Positions 8,306 to 17,554 are shown, counted from the first letter of the stretch. The stretch is DNA of 64,000 nucleotides from Nonomuraea spiralis (GCF_014648435.1 NZ_BMRC01000001.1:444481-508480); one strand, 5' to 3'. Program-made: numbers and translations. Notes: a model not told the origin generated them from the sequence alone.

Positions 8306-9280
8306 TCAGCGGCGGACCGGGGGCTCGAAACGCGCCCGCAGGCGGGCCAGCGCGGCCTCCGGGGCGCCCAGGTGATCCAGCCCCAGCAACGCCGCGCCCG
8401 CCACCGGCGGCAGGTCCGGCACCACCAACTTGGCCTGCGCCGCCCTGGCCGCGAACGCCGACTCCAGCAGCGAGGTCAGCAGCGGGTCCCCGGCGGTCAG
8501 CATGCCGCCGCCGAGCACCACCTCGACCGGCGTCTCCAGCAGGCCGAGCCGCCGCAGGCACACCTCGGCCATCACGGTCACCTCCTCGGCCTGCCGCCCG
8601 GCCAGCTCGCGGGCGAGCGCGTCACCGGCCGCCGCGACGGCCAGCACGCCGGGGGCCAGCTCGTGCAGCCGTCCCTCGTCCACGCGGCCGAAGTGCAGGT
8701 CGAGCACCAGTTCCTCGACGGTCGCCGTGCCGAAGTGGGTGGTGACGAGCTCCACCAGGGCGGTCGGCGCGCCGCGGCCGTCCTCGGCGCGCACCGCGTG
8801 CCACAATGCCTCCTCGGCGACGCCCTGGCCGCCGCCCCAGTCGCCGCTGAGGCGGCCGAGCGAGGGGAAGCGGGCCACCTGGCCGGTGGGGGAGACGCCG
8901 ATCGCGTTGATGCCCGCGCCGCACACCACCGCGACCCCCCACGGGGCCGAGGTGCCGGCCCGCAGCAGCGCGAAGGTGTCGTTGCGCACCACCACGTCGC
9001 CGAACCCGCGCGCGGCGAACTCCGCCGCCAGCGCCTCCTCCTCCACCGGGAAGTCGGCCCCGGCCAGGCAGGCCGACACGTGCTCGAACGCCGGGGCCGG
9101 CACACCGCAGCGGTCCGCGGCCTGCGCCACCACGTCCACGGCCGCCGCCACGCCCGCGCTCTGCGGCTCGAAGGGGCCTGTCCGGGCGGTCGCGACCACC
9201 TCGCCGTCGGCCGCGACCACCGCGACGTCGGTCTTGCTGTTGCCGCCGTCGACGGCCAGGAGCAGCCGGGGGCCCGCCAC
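8306..9280 (-). CDS. BadF/BadG-type sugar kinase (N-acetylglucosamine kinase-like)
   Basis: 324-residue ATPase of the ASKHA fold. It begins with the phosphate-1 motif LLLAVDGGNSKTDVAVV; VVRNDTFALLRAG, VVCGAGINAIG and GRLSGDWGGGQGVAEEAL match the glucosamine/N-acetylglucosamine kinase branch of BadF/BadG proteins. It is the last gene of the ABC-GH4 operon. Its GTG start shares one base with the TAG stop of the GH4 gene, which indicates translational coupling. It would phosphorylate an imported or released (amino)sugar in the cytoplasm. The exact sugar is not determinable from sequence. Confidence 0.8.
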   Translation of the reverse strand: MAGPRLLLAVDGGNSKTDVAVVAADGEVVATARTGPFEPQSAGVAAAVDVVAQAADRCGVPAPAFEHVSACLAGADFPVEEEALAAEFAARGFGDVVVRNDTFALLRAGTSAPWGVAVVCGAGINAIGVSPTGQVARFPSLGRLSGDWGGGQGVAEEALWHAVRAEDGRGAPTALVELVTTHFGTATVEELVLDLHFGRVDEGRLHELAPGVLAVAAAGDALARELAGRQAEEVTVMAEVCLRRLGLLETPVEVVLGGGMLTAGDPLLTSLLESAFAARAAQAKLVVPDLPPVAGAALLGLDHLGAPEAALARLRARFEPPVRR

Positions 9281-10539
9281 TAGTCCACCGTCCAGGGCAG
9301 GTGCGCGCGGTTGGCCTCCAGCAGCAGGCCCGTCAGCTCCTCGGCGATCTCGTCCTGGCCGATCAGCGGGTGCGCCAGCAGGGCGTCGCGCACCCGGTCG
9401 GCGCCGCCCTGGCGGGCGGCCTCCAGGGCCAGGGTCTCGTACGCCGACACGTGCGCGATCAGCCCCGCGTACAGCGGCTCGACGGGTGGCATCGGCAGCG
9501 GCGCGGCGCCGGCCGCGGTGATCGCGGCGGGCACCTCGATGACCGCGTCGTCGTCCAGGAAGGGCAGTGTGCCCCGGTTGCGCACGTTGACGACCTGGGT
9601 GTCGCCGCGGTCGCCGAGCAGCGAGGCGATCAGCGCCACGGCCGACTCTGAGTAGAAGGCGCCGCCCCGCTGGGCCAGCAGCTCGGGCTTGGTCACCACC
9701 GACGGGTCGCCGTACATCTCCAGCAGCCGCCTCTCCATCTCCGCCACCTCGGCCGCCCGCGACGGCTTGGCGCGCTGCTCGCTCACCACCGCGTCGTGGG
9801 CGTAGAAGTAGCGCAGGTAGTAGGACGGGACGGCACCCAGCCGCCTGATCAGCTCCAGCCGCAGCCCGAGGGCGGCGGCGATCTCCTCGCCGCCCCGCTC
9901 GATGATCTCGGGCAGCACGTCCCGGCCGTCGAGGTAGACGGCCCGCTCCCAGCTGAGGTGGTTCAGCCCGACGTGGCCGAGCGTCAGGCGCGCGGGGTCC
10001 ACGCCCAGGCCCTCGGCGAAGTGGCGCTGGAACCCGATCGCCACGTTGCACAGCCCGATGGCCCGGTGGCCGGCGTCGAGCAGCGCCCTGGTGACGATCC
10101 CGACCGGGTTGGTGAAGTCGATGATCCAGGCGTCGGGCGCCTCCCGGCGTACGGTCTCGGCCAGCTCCAGCACGACCGGGACCGTACGCAGCGCCTTGGC
10201 CAGGCCGCCCGCGCCCGTCGTCTCCTGGCCCACGCAGCCGCAGCGCAGCGGCAGGGTCTCGTCCACGTTCCTGGCCGCCTGCCCGCCCACCCGCAGCTGG
10301 AACAGCACGACCTGCGCCCCCGCGACCCCCTCGGCCACCGAGGACGTGGCCAGCACGCGCGCCGGATGCCCGGCGTGCGCCAGCATGCGCCGCGACATCC
10401 CCGACACCAGCTCCAGACGGGACGGATCCGGATCGACCAGGGCGATCTCCGTCACCGGCAGCTCGTCCCGCAGCCGCGCGAACCCGTCGATCAGCTCCGG
10501 CGTGTACGTCGAGCCGCCCCCGACCACGGCGAGTTTCAA
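9280..10539 (-). CDS. GH4 6-phospho-beta-glucosidase-like glycosidase
   Basis: 419-residue glycoside hydrolase family 4 protein, an NAD+ and divalent-metal-dependent glycosidase. The Rossmann start MKLAVVGGGSTYTPEL, the metal-site motifs in FTNPVGIVT, GLCNVAIGFQ and HVGLNHLSW, and SYYLRYFY are typical of 6-phospho-beta-glucosidases. The TTG start at 10539 overlaps the permease stop (TTGA) and has GGAG 7 nt upstream. It probably hydrolyses the imported disaccharide or its phosphate. A kinase follows and no PTS components are present, so the substrate may be phosphorylated by that kinase or cleaved unphosphorylated. Confidence 0.88.
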   Translation of the reverse strand: MKLAVVGGGSTYTPELIDGFARLRDELPVTEIALVDPDPSRLELVSGMSRRMLAHAGHPARVLATSSVAEGVAGAQVVLFQLRVGGQAARNVDETLPLRCGCVGQETTGAGGLAKALRTVPVVLELAETVRREAPDAWIIDFTNPVGIVTRALLDAGHRAIGLCNVAIGFQRHFAEGLGVDPARLTLGHVGLNHLSWERAVYLDGRDVLPEIIERGGEEIAAALGLRLELIRRLGAVPSYYLRYFYAHDAVVSEQRAKPSRAAEVAEMERRLLEMYGDPSVVTKPELLAQRGGAFYSESAVALIASLLGDRGDTQVVNVRNRGTLPFLDDDAVIEVPAAITAAGAAPLPMPPVEPLYAGLIAHVSAYETLALEAARQGGADRVRDALLAHPLIGQDEIAEELTGLLLEANRAHLPWTVD

Positions 10540-11426
10540 CCCTTCACTCCTGTCAAGGTCACGCCCTCGATGAACACCTTCTGGGCGAAGAAGAACACGA
10601 TGATCACCGGGGCGGTCACCAGCAGGGTGGCGGCCATGGTGAGGTTCCACTGCACGCTGTGGAACGCCTTGAACGTGGCCAGGCCGAGCGACAGCGTCCA
10701 GCCCTCCTGTTCCACGCCGGCGTACAGCAGCGGGCCGTAGTAGTCGTTCCAGCAGTAGAAGAACTGGAACAGGGCGACGGCGGCGACCGCCGGGCGGGCC
10801 ATCGGCAGGATCACCCGCAGCAACGTCCGGACGTCCGAGCAGCCGTCCACCTTCGCCGCGTCGATGTACTCGCGCGGGATCGTGATCAGGAACTGCCGGA
10901 GCAGGAAGATCGAGAACGCGTCGCCGAACAACATCGGCAGGATCAGCGGCCACAGGCTGTCGGTCAGCCCCAGCCGCGCCCACACCAGGTAGATCGGCAC
11001 CGCGATGACCTGCGGCGGCAACATCATCGCGGTGATCACCAGCAGGAACGCCGCCCGCCGCCCCCGGAACCGGAACCGGGCCAGCGCGTAGGCCACCGGG
11101 ACCGAGGAGACCAGCGTGAACACCGTGCCGAGGCCCGCGTACAGCAGGGTGTTGATCCCCCAGCGCAGCAGCTTCGACTTCTCGAACACCACCACGAAGT
11201 TGTCGAAGTTCCACGTACGCGGCCACAGGTCGCCGGTCAGCGCCTGCTCGTCGGTCATCAGCGCGGTCAGCGTCAGGAACACCACCGGCGCCAGGAACAT
11301 CAGGGCCAGCACGATCGCCGTCGCGTGCGTGGCGATCCACACCAGCGTGCGCCGCCGCCGCGCCCTGGCGCCCGCCCGCCGCGCGGGCGCCACCGGCGGG
11401 GCCGGGGCGGTCATGGTCGCGCTCAT
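10536..11426 (-). CDS. ABC sugar importer permease, MalG type
   Basis: 296-residue inner-membrane permease of a carbohydrate ABC importer with about six transmembrane segments after a basic, proline-rich cytoplasmic N-terminus. The EAA loop is REYIDAAKVDGCSDVRTLLR, the docking site for the ATPase. The ATG overlaps the stop of the MalF-type permease (ATGA). No ATP-binding subunit is encoded in the operon, so it probably shares a genome-encoded MsiK-type ATPase, as is common in actinomycetes. Confidence 0.92.
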   Translation of the reverse strand: MSATMTAPAPPVAPARRAGARARRRRTLVWIATHATAIVLALMFLAPVVFLTLTALMTDEQALTGDLWPRTWNFDNFVVVFEKSKLLRWGINTLLYAGLGTVFTLVSSVPVAYALARFRFRGRRAAFLLVITAMMLPPQVIAVPIYLVWARLGLTDSLWPLILPMLFGDAFSIFLLRQFLITIPREYIDAAKVDGCSDVRTLLRVILPMARPAVAAVALFQFFYCWNDYYGPLLYAGVEQEGWTLSLGLATFKAFHSVQWNLTMAATLLVTAPVIIVFFFAQKVFIEGVTLTGVKG

Positions 11427-12367
11427 ATCGCCTCCTCGGCCCGGCGGAACTGCCGCAGCAGGATCAATGTGAAGATCATCGACGTGGCGAACAGCAGCAG
11501 CGCCAGCACGCACGCGTAGCCCATCGTCCAGTCGCGGAACCCCGACTGGAACAACCACTGCGGCAGCGTCAGCAGCGACTCGTCCGGGTAGCCGGGGGTG
11601 AAGGCCGAGCCGGGGGAGTCGGTCGAGCCCGAGGCCACCCTGGAGGCGATCATCGCCTGCGTGAAGTACTGCAGGGCGTAGATGACGTTGGTGACCAGGG
11701 CGAACATCAGCACCGGCGCGATCGTCGGCAGGGTCACGCTGCGGAACTGCCGCCAGGCGCCGGCGCCGTCGATGGCCGCGGCCTCGTACAGGTGCTTGGG
11801 GACGTCCAGCAGCGCCGCCATGAAGATCACGGCGAGCTGGCCGCAGCTCCACAGCGACAACAGCGTCAGGCTCGGCTTGGACCAGGCCGGGTCGCCGAAC
11901 CAGTCGGGCCCGTGGATCCCGAACAGGGCCAGGAACTTGTTCCACGGCCCGGTCGCCGGGTTCATCAGGAAGACGAACGTGATCGTCCCGGCCGCCAGCG
12001 GGACCAGCGAGGGCAGGTAGAAGATCGTCCGCAGGATGCCGATCCCGGCCTTCAGCCTGACCACGAGCTGGGCCAGGGCCAGGGAGAACAACACCGTGGC
12101 GGGCACCATGATCGCCACCAGCCACAACGTGTTCTTCGCCGACATCCCGACCCTCGGGTCGTGCAGCAGGTACGCGTAGTTGTCCAGCCCGATGAACTCC
12201 GGCGTGCTGGTCATGTCGTAGCGGTAGAAGGAGAAGTACACCGTGGACAACAGCGGATAGACGAAGAAGACCGACACTCCGACGATCCACGGCGACAACC
12301 ACAGCAGGGCGCGCAGGCCCTCACCGCGCCGCCATCGCGACGGCGCGGCGTGAGGGGACGAGGCCAT
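11423..12367 (-). CDS. ABC sugar importer permease, MalF type
   Basis: 314-residue permease partner of the downstream MalG-type protein. The first helix LLWLSPWIVGVSVFFVYPLL and the EAA loop KHLYEAAAIDGAGAWRQFR are characteristic of the carbohydrate uptake-1 family. It lies 6 bp after the solute-binding lipoprotein gene and overlaps the next permease by 4 bp, so the importer is one transcription unit. Confidence 0.92.
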   Translation of the reverse strand: MASSPHAAPSRWRRGEGLRALLWLSPWIVGVSVFFVYPLLSTVYFSFYRYDMTSTPEFIGLDNYAYLLHDPRVGMSAKNTLWLVAIMVPATVLFSLALAQLVVRLKAGIGILRTIFYLPSLVPLAAGTITFVFLMNPATGPWNKFLALFGIHGPDWFGDPAWSKPSLTLLSLWSCGQLAVIFMAALLDVPKHLYEAAAIDGAGAWRQFRSVTLPTIAPVLMFALVTNVIYALQYFTQAMIASRVASGSTDSPGSAFTPGYPDESLLTLPQWLFQSGFRDWTMGYACVLALLLFATSMIFTLILLRQFRRAEEAI

Positions 12368-12373
12368 CGCGGA

Positions 12374-13705
12374 TCAGCCCCCGGACAGCTTCAGCTTGTC
12401 GTCGATCTGCTTGTCCACGCCCTTGAGCCCGGCGTCCAGATCGGTGACCGCGCCCTTCTCCCACTTGACGACGAAGGTCGCCAGCGCCTCCTGGTTGAAG
12501 ACGCTGTTGACGCTCGGCGGCAGCGTCGACGTCTTGGGGTGGGCGAAGACGTCGAGGAAGGTCGCGAAGTTCGCGTCCTTGGTCAGGTCGGGCGATTCCA
12601 TCGCGGCCTTGGTGGTCGGCACGTTGCGCAGCGCGTTGGACAGCGTCACCAGCGAACTGGTGTCGGTGGTCAGGTACTTGACCAGCTCCCACGCCTGCTG
12701 CGGGTTCTTGGCGCCCTTGGGCACGCCGATCACGGTGCCGGCGGTGAAGCCGCTGCCGTACAGGTCGGGTTTGTCGTCGGCGACGGGCAGGGGAGCGGTG
12801 GCGTAGTCGAGGTCCTTGGCGTCGTTGGCGATCATGGCGTTGCGCCACTCGCCGTCCAGGACCATGGCCACCTTGCCCTTGTAGAACGGGTGGTCGGCGC
12901 TCCACTCGTCGCCCAGGCTCTTGCGGAACTTCTCCAGCTTGTCGTAGCCGTACCAGTCGATGAGGTCCTTCTGCCAGCGCAGCAGCGCCTTCCACGCCGG
13001 GTCGGTGCCGACGGCCGAGGTGCCGTCGGCGTTGTACCAGGTGGCGCCGACCATGGGGGCGAGGTGGCTGGGGCTGTTCTCGTAGTACTGGGTGCTGGGG
13101 ATGAACCCGGCCACCTTGATGTCGCCGTTCGCGTCCCGGACGGTCAGCTTCTTGGCCAGGTCGGCCAGCTCGGTCAGCGTCTTGGGCGGCTGGCTGCCCT
13201 TCATCAGGGCCTTGTTGTAGTACATGCCGTACGCATCGGCCAGCAGCGGCAGCGTGCACTGCCGGCCGCCGAAGCCGGTGTAGGAACGTGCCACCTCGGG
13301 CAACACCGACAGGTCGATCCCGTCCTGCTTGATCACCGGTGTGAGGTCTTGGAACGATCCCGACTTACACCATTGGGCCACGTTGTCCGTGGTGAACGAG
13401 GCCGCCACGTCCGGCGCGTTGCCGCCCCGGATGGCCTGCGTGATCTGGTCGTCCTGGACGCCCTTGGTGGCCTTGACGGTGATCTGCGGGAACTTGGCCT
13501 GGAATCCGGCGATGGCCTGCTCGAACGCCTTGACCTCGGCGTCGGTGGAGAATCCGTGCCAGAGCTGGATGGTGGCCGCCGGGAGGGCCGCTGAGGCCGA
13601 GCCCGAGGGCCGGGGCTGGGAGCCGAGCGAGGGCCCGGCCTCCCTGCCGGCGGTGCAGGCGGTGAGCGCGAGGATCGCGACGGCCGCCAAGGGGACGAAG
13701 CGCAC
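12374..13705 (-). CDS. Extracellular sugar-binding lipoprotein (ABC importer)
   Basis: 443-residue solute-binding protein. A short signal peptide ends in the lipobox LALTAC and an Ala/Ser/Pro-rich linker follows. The mature domain has the usual family-1 binding-protein pattern (IQLWHGFSTDAEVKAFEQAI, KGKVAMVLDGEWR, ITVKATKG). The GTG at 13705 is preferred over the upstream ATG at 13735 because GGAGG stands about 9 nt before it and the signal peptide then has normal length. It is the first structural gene of the ABC-GH4-kinase operon and sits 64 bp after the ROK gene. Confidence 0.9.
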   Translation of the reverse strand: MRFVPLAAVAILALTACTAGREAGPSLGSQPRPSGSASAALPAATIQLWHGFSTDAEVKAFEQAIAGFQAKFPQITVKATKGVQDDQITQAIRGGNAPDVAASFTTDNVAQWCKSGSFQDLTPVIKQDGIDLSVLPEVARSYTGFGGRQCTLPLLADAYGMYYNKALMKGSQPPKTLTELADLAKKLTVRDANGDIKVAGFIPSTQYYENSPSHLAPMVGATWYNADGTSAVGTDPAWKALLRWQKDLIDWYGYDKLEKFRKSLGDEWSADHPFYKGKVAMVLDGEWRNAMIANDAKDLDYATAPLPVADDKPDLYGSGFTAGTVIGVPKGAKNPQQAWELVKYLTTDTSSLVTLSNALRNVPTTKAAMESPDLTKDANFATFLDVFAHPKTSTLPPSVNSVFNQEALATFVVKWEKGAVTDLDAGLKGVDKQIDDKLKLSGG

Positions 13706-13769
13706 TGGGGGTGCCTCCTGCTGCTGGGGGGTCATGAAGGAGAGAGTGCGGAACGGGAAGAAAAGGGGC

Positions 13770-14966
13770 TTACGACGGGACGGTGGAGCTGAAGACCTCG
13801 TCGCGTACGGTGTCGAGGGCCAGGTCGAGCGCGCCGGCCAGCACGGGGTTGCCCTCCACGCTCGACAGGCGCACGGCGGGCCTCGGGATGGTCAGGGCGT
13901 GCAGCTCGTGCTCGACCAGCTCGCGCAGCGGCTCGCCGCCCGACAGCACGACGCCGCCGGTCAGCACGATCAGGCCGGGATCGATGACGGAGGTGATGGC
14001 CGCCAGGCCCACGGCAAGCCGGGCGGCGATGTCGCGCAGCCCGGCCTTGGCGTCGTCGGCCTTGTGCCCCGAGCCCTCCGCCACGCGCACCGCCTTGGCG
14101 ATGGCCTGGCGGAAGTCGGTGCCGTGCACGCCGTACGAGCGCAGCAGCCGCAACACGGCCGGGCCGCCGGTCAGCGCCTGGTAGCCGTGGTTGGCGTAGC
14201 GGCCGGCCTCGCGGGCCGTGGGCGCGCCCGGGGTCGGCATGTAACCCACCTCGCCCGCGCCGCCGGTCGCGCCCCTGTGCATGCGCCCGCCGAACACGAT
14301 GGCCGAGCCGATGCCCTCGTCCGCCCACAGCAGGACGAAGTCGGAGTGCCCGCGGGCCGCGCCGTGCGCCTGTTCGGCGAGGGCGACCAGGTTGACGTTG
14401 TTCTCCACGTCCACGGCCACGCCGAGACCCGCGCTGAGGGTGGGCACCAGGTCGTCGATCTGCCAGCCGGGGACGTCCTTGGCGGCGGCGTAGCCGAGCC
14501 TGCCGGTCGCCGGGTCGATGGCCGCCTGCACGCCGATCACGACCCGTCGCAGCTTGTCCGGCGGGTTCGCCCCGGCCAGCGCCGCGCCCAGCCGGTCGAC
14601 CAGCTCGCCGCCCGGCCGCCGGGGTGTCGGCAGCGTGTACGAGCCCACGACCGTCCCGGTGATGTCGGCGACGCGGGCCTCGATACGGTCGGGGGCGACG
14701 TCGAGCGCGCCCACGTAGGCCGCGGCCGGGTTGATCCGGTAGACCTCGGCGGTACGGCCCGGCAGGCCCTCCCTGATGCCGTCCAGCACGACCAGGCCGG
14801 CCTCCTGGAGGCGCGACAGGAGCTGGGAGGCGGTCGGCTTGGACAGGCCCGTCAGGGCGCCCAGCTCCGGACGGGTCAGCGACCCGCGTTCGAGGAGCGC
14901 CCGCAGGGCCGCGCGGTCGTTGATCGCACGCAGCAGACTGGGCGTCCCGGGAACTGGACCGCTCAT
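13770..14966 (-). CDS. ROK-family transcriptional repressor of the sugar operon
   Basis: 398-residue regulator: an N-terminal MarR-like winged helix (SLTRPELGALTGLSKPTASQLLSRLQ) joined to a ROK domain (VIGVQAAIDP, VENNVNLVALAEQ, GIGSAIVFGGRMHRGATGGAGEVGYM). The zinc-binding C-x-C-G-x-x-G-C motif of ROK kinases is absent, fitting a dedicated regulator. It should bind the sugar or sugar phosphate taken up by the downstream importer. ATG 14966 has AAGGAG 8 nt upstream. A perfect palindrome at 14989-15007 lies just before it and is the likely autoregulatory operator. Confidence 0.9.
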   Translation of the reverse strand: MSGPVPGTPSLLRAINDRAALRALLERGSLTRPELGALTGLSKPTASQLLSRLQEAGLVVLDGIREGLPGRTAEVYRINPAAAYVGALDVAPDRIEARVADITGTVVGSYTLPTPRRPGGELVDRLGAALAGANPPDKLRRVVIGVQAAIDPATGRLGYAAAKDVPGWQIDDLVPTLSAGLGVAVDVENNVNLVALAEQAHGAARGHSDFVLLWADEGIGSAIVFGGRMHRGATGGAGEVGYMPTPGAPTAREAGRYANHGYQALTGGPAVLRLLRSYGVHGTDFRQAIAKAVRVAEGSGHKADDAKAGLRDIAARLAVGLAAITSVIDPGLIVLTGGVVLSGGEPLRELVEHELHALTIPRPAVRLSSVEGNPVLAGALDLALDTVRDEVFSSTVPS

Positions 14967-14988
14967 CAAGAGGACTCCTTCACGCGAA

Positions 14989-15007
14989 GTTAGGAAACTT
15001 TCCTAAC
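14989..15007. promoter_or_regulatory. Palindromic ROK operator
   Basis: GTTAGGAAACTTTCCTAAC is a perfect inverted repeat with 9-bp arms around one central base, placed 23 bp upstream of the ROK start. A/T-flanked palindromes of this kind are typical ROK targets, so autoregulation is likely. No second copy was seen in the 64-bp gap before the binding-protein gene, so repression of the operon may act through this site with read-through from the ROK promoter. Confidence 0.7.
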
Positions 15008-15018
15008 TCGTGAACATA

Positions 15019-15030
15019 GGGAGTTCTCCC
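15019..15030. repeat. Inverted repeat GGGAGttCTCCC
   Basis: A short palindrome with 5-bp arms and a 2-bp centre in the divergent ROK/helicase promoter region. It could be an operator for either gene. Only its symmetry and position support it. Confidence 0.3.
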
Positions 15031-15281
15031 ATACTGGTCAAGAGGGCGAAACCAAGCCGTGACCCGGCAGGGGGAAGGGAAGATGGGAGTGCCTCGACAG
15101 GCATGCTAATGTCGTCGTTTGTAGTAACAACAAGCAGAATGGCCCGGAGTGTCCCATTAACCACAATAATGGTCAGGCGGCAACTCGTCAAACGGAGCTC
15201 GCCAAGGAGCAGACGTACGTCACCGGTCTCTACGACCGCCTCGACGAGCTGCGCGAGCGCACCCAACGCCGGCTGAAGGAG

Positions 15282-17483
15282 GTGCTGGCCACAGGCGCCG
15301 TCGGCACGATGCAGAACAGATCCGAACGCGACTCCTTCGCCGACATGTACGCCGGCCGCCTGGCCCGGCTATGGGCGGTGGAGCGCGGCCTGGTTTTCGG
15401 TCGTCTCGATCACACCGACGAGGGGCGGCTCTACATCGGCAAGCTCGGCCTCACCGACGACGAGCAGCGCCGCCTGCTCATCGACTGGCGCGCGCCGGTC
15501 GCGCAGCCGTTCTACCGCGCCACGCCCGCCGCGCCTATGGGCGTGACCAGGCGCCGCCACCTGCAGACCAGGGAACGGGCCGTCGTCGGCGTCGACGACG
15601 ACCTGCTCGACCTCGACGCGCTGACCGACGACGACCGCGCCACGCTCAACGGCGAGGCCGCGCTGCTGGCCGCCCTCGACGAGCACCGCACCGGACGCAT
15701 GCGCGACATCGTCGCCACCATCCAGTCCGAGCAGGACCGCGTCATCCGCAGCGACCTGAACGGCGTCCTGGTCGTGCAGGGCGGGCCCGGCACCGGGAAG
15801 ACCGTCGTGGCCCTCCACCGAGCCGCGTACCTGCTCTACACCCACCGTGAGCGCCTGGAGCGCCGCGGCGTGCTCATCCTCGGCCCGAACCTCACCTTCC
15901 TGCGCTACATCGAGCAGGTGCTGCCCTCGCTCGGCGAGACCGACGTGCTGCTGTCCACGGTCGGCGAGCTGTACCCGGGCGTGACCGCCACCCGGCGCGA
16001 CCGTCCGGAGGTGGCCGCGGTCAAGGGCGACCCGCGGATGGCCGAGGTGATCGCGCGGGCCGTGCGCGACCGGCAGAAGGTGCCGCGCAAGCCCATCGAG
16101 CTGACGATGGGCCGGCTGACGCTCACCATCGACCGCGCCATGCTCGACGGGGCCAAGAACAAGGCCACCCGCTCGCGCCGCCCGCACAACCAGGCGCGCG
16201 CGGTGTTCGTCAGGTCGCTGCTGAACGCGCTGGCCCGCCAGCAGGCACGCAAGATCGGCAAGGGGCTCATCGACGACGACGAGCTGGCCGACCTGCGCGA
16301 GGAGCTGCGTACCGAGCCGGTGGTCAAGTCGGCGCTGAACCGGCTGTGGCCGTACCTGACGCCCCAGCGGCTGCTGCTCGGCCTGTACGGCTCGCCCGAG
16401 CGGCTCGATTCGGCGGGCGCCGCGCTGACCCCGCGGGAGCGGGCGTTGCTGCGCCGCGACTCGGCCGAGTGGACCGACGCCGACGTGCCGCTGCTGGACG
16501 AGGCCGCCGACCTGCTCGGCGACATCGACGAGCAGGTGCTGCGCGCCTCGGCGATGCAGGCCGAGGAGGAGCTGGCCGCCGCCCGCCAGGCCGAGGAGCA
16601 CCAGCGCGAGGCCGAGCTGGCCTACGCGCGCGAGGTGCTGGAGCTGACCGGCCTGTCCGACGTCATGGAGGCCGAGCGTCTGGCCGAGCGGCAGCGCGGC
16701 GACGGTCCGTACCTGACCACCGCCGAACGTGCCGCCGCCGACCGCACCTGGGCCTACGGCCACGTGATCGTGGACGAGGCGCAGGAGTTGTCGCCGATGG
16801 CCTGGCGGGCGGTCATGCGGCGCTGCCCGACGCGCTCGATGACGATCGTCGGCGACATCGCCCAGACCGGGTCGGCCGCCGGGGCGCGGTCGTGGTCGCA
16901 GGTGCTGGACCCGTACGTGGCCGGACGGTGGCGCCAGGAGCGGCTGACCGTCAACTATCGTACGCCGGTGGAGCTCATGGAGGTGGCCGCACGCGTGCTG
17001 GCCACCATCGACCCCGCCCTGGAGGCGCCGGCGTCCGTACGCGAGCTCGGCGCGCGGCCGTGGGCGGCGCCGCTGTCGGCCCTGCCCGAGCTGGCCGTGG
17101 CCGAGGTGGGCGAGGGCGGCGACGGGGGCAAGGTCGCGGTGGTCGTGCCCGACGCGCTGCTCGACACGCTCGGCGCCCAGGTGGTGTCGGCCGTGGAGGG
17201 CGCCGTGGTGGTCACGCCCGGCGCCGGACGGGCCAAGGGGGCGGCCGCCCTGGACGCGCCCCTGGCCGTGATGGGCGTGGCCGACGCCAAGGGGCTGGAG
17301 TTCGACTCGGTGATCGTGGCCGAACCGGACCTCATCGCCGCCCAGTCGCCGCGCGGGCTGAGCGACCTGTACGTCGCTCTCACGCGTGCCACGCAACGGC
17401 TCGGGATCGTCCATGAAAAGCCGTTGTCGCAGGCTCTGTCGGGCCTGCCGGGCAGGTCGCCGACGTCGGCAAATGGGCTTTGA
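15282..17483 (+). CDS. HelR/HelD-like superfamily 1 helicase (RNA polymerase-associated)
   Basis: UvrD-like ATPase related to HelD/HelR, which removes stalled or rifamycin-bound RNA polymerase from DNA. Walker A is GGPGTGKTVVALHRAAYLLYT, Walker B is VIVDEAQELSPMAWRA, and further motifs are GDIAQTGSA, LTVNYRTPVELM, DAKGLEFDSVIV and LYVALTRATQRLG. From the GTG at 15282 it has 733 residues, but the conserved N-terminal helix (ELAKEQTYVTGLYDRLDELRE) is encoded in the same frame upstream, back to about 15186. No ATG, GTG or TTG exists between the stop at 15060 and 15282. The true start is therefore unclear: an ATT at 15156 with GGAG before it, or a frameshift. Confidence 0.88.
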   Translation: MLATGAVGTMQNRSERDSFADMYAGRLARLWAVERGLVFGRLDHTDEGRLYIGKLGLTDDEQRRLLIDWRAPVAQPFYRATPAAPMGVTRRRHLQTRERAVVGVDDDLLDLDALTDDDRATLNGEAALLAALDEHRTGRMRDIVATIQSEQDRVIRSDLNGVLVVQGGPGTGKTVVALHRAAYLLYTHRERLERRGVLILGPNLTFLRYIEQVLPSLGETDVLLSTVGELYPGVTATRRDRPEVAAVKGDPRMAEVIARAVRDRQKVPRKPIELTMGRLTLTIDRAMLDGAKNKATRSRRPHNQARAVFVRSLLNALARQQARKIGKGLIDDDELADLREELRTEPVVKSALNRLWPYLTPQRLLLGLYGSPERLDSAGAALTPRERALLRRDSAEWTDADVPLLDEAADLLGDIDEQVLRASAMQAEEELAAARQAEEHQREAELAYAREVLELTGLSDVMEAERLAERQRGDGPYLTTAERAAADRTWAYGHVIVDEAQELSPMAWRAVMRRCPTRSMTIVGDIAQTGSAAGARSWSQVLDPYVAGRWRQERLTVNYRTPVELMEVAARVLATIDPALEAPASVRELGARPWAAPLSALPELAVAEVGEGGDGGKVAVVVPDALLDTLGAQVVSAVEGAVVVTPGAGRAKGAAALDAPLAVMGVADAKGLEFDSVIVAEPDLIAAQSPRGLSDLYVALTRATQRLGIVHEKPLSQALSGLPGRSPTSANGL

Positions 17484-17554
17484 CCCGCTTTAAGATGGCA
17501 GGCCGAACATGCCCCACCTGCGGAAACTTGGTGTTTCTGCTGATCGGGACACGG

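Noticed and set aside
15000..15180. Rifamycin-associated element upstream of the HelR-like gene
   Set aside because: The characteristic GGGGCTTGCGGCAAGCCCC-type inverted repeat is not present in the upstream region.
15369..17414. 681-codon frame antisense to the helicase
   Set aside because: It mirrors the codon bias of the helicase gene and contains no recognisable domain.
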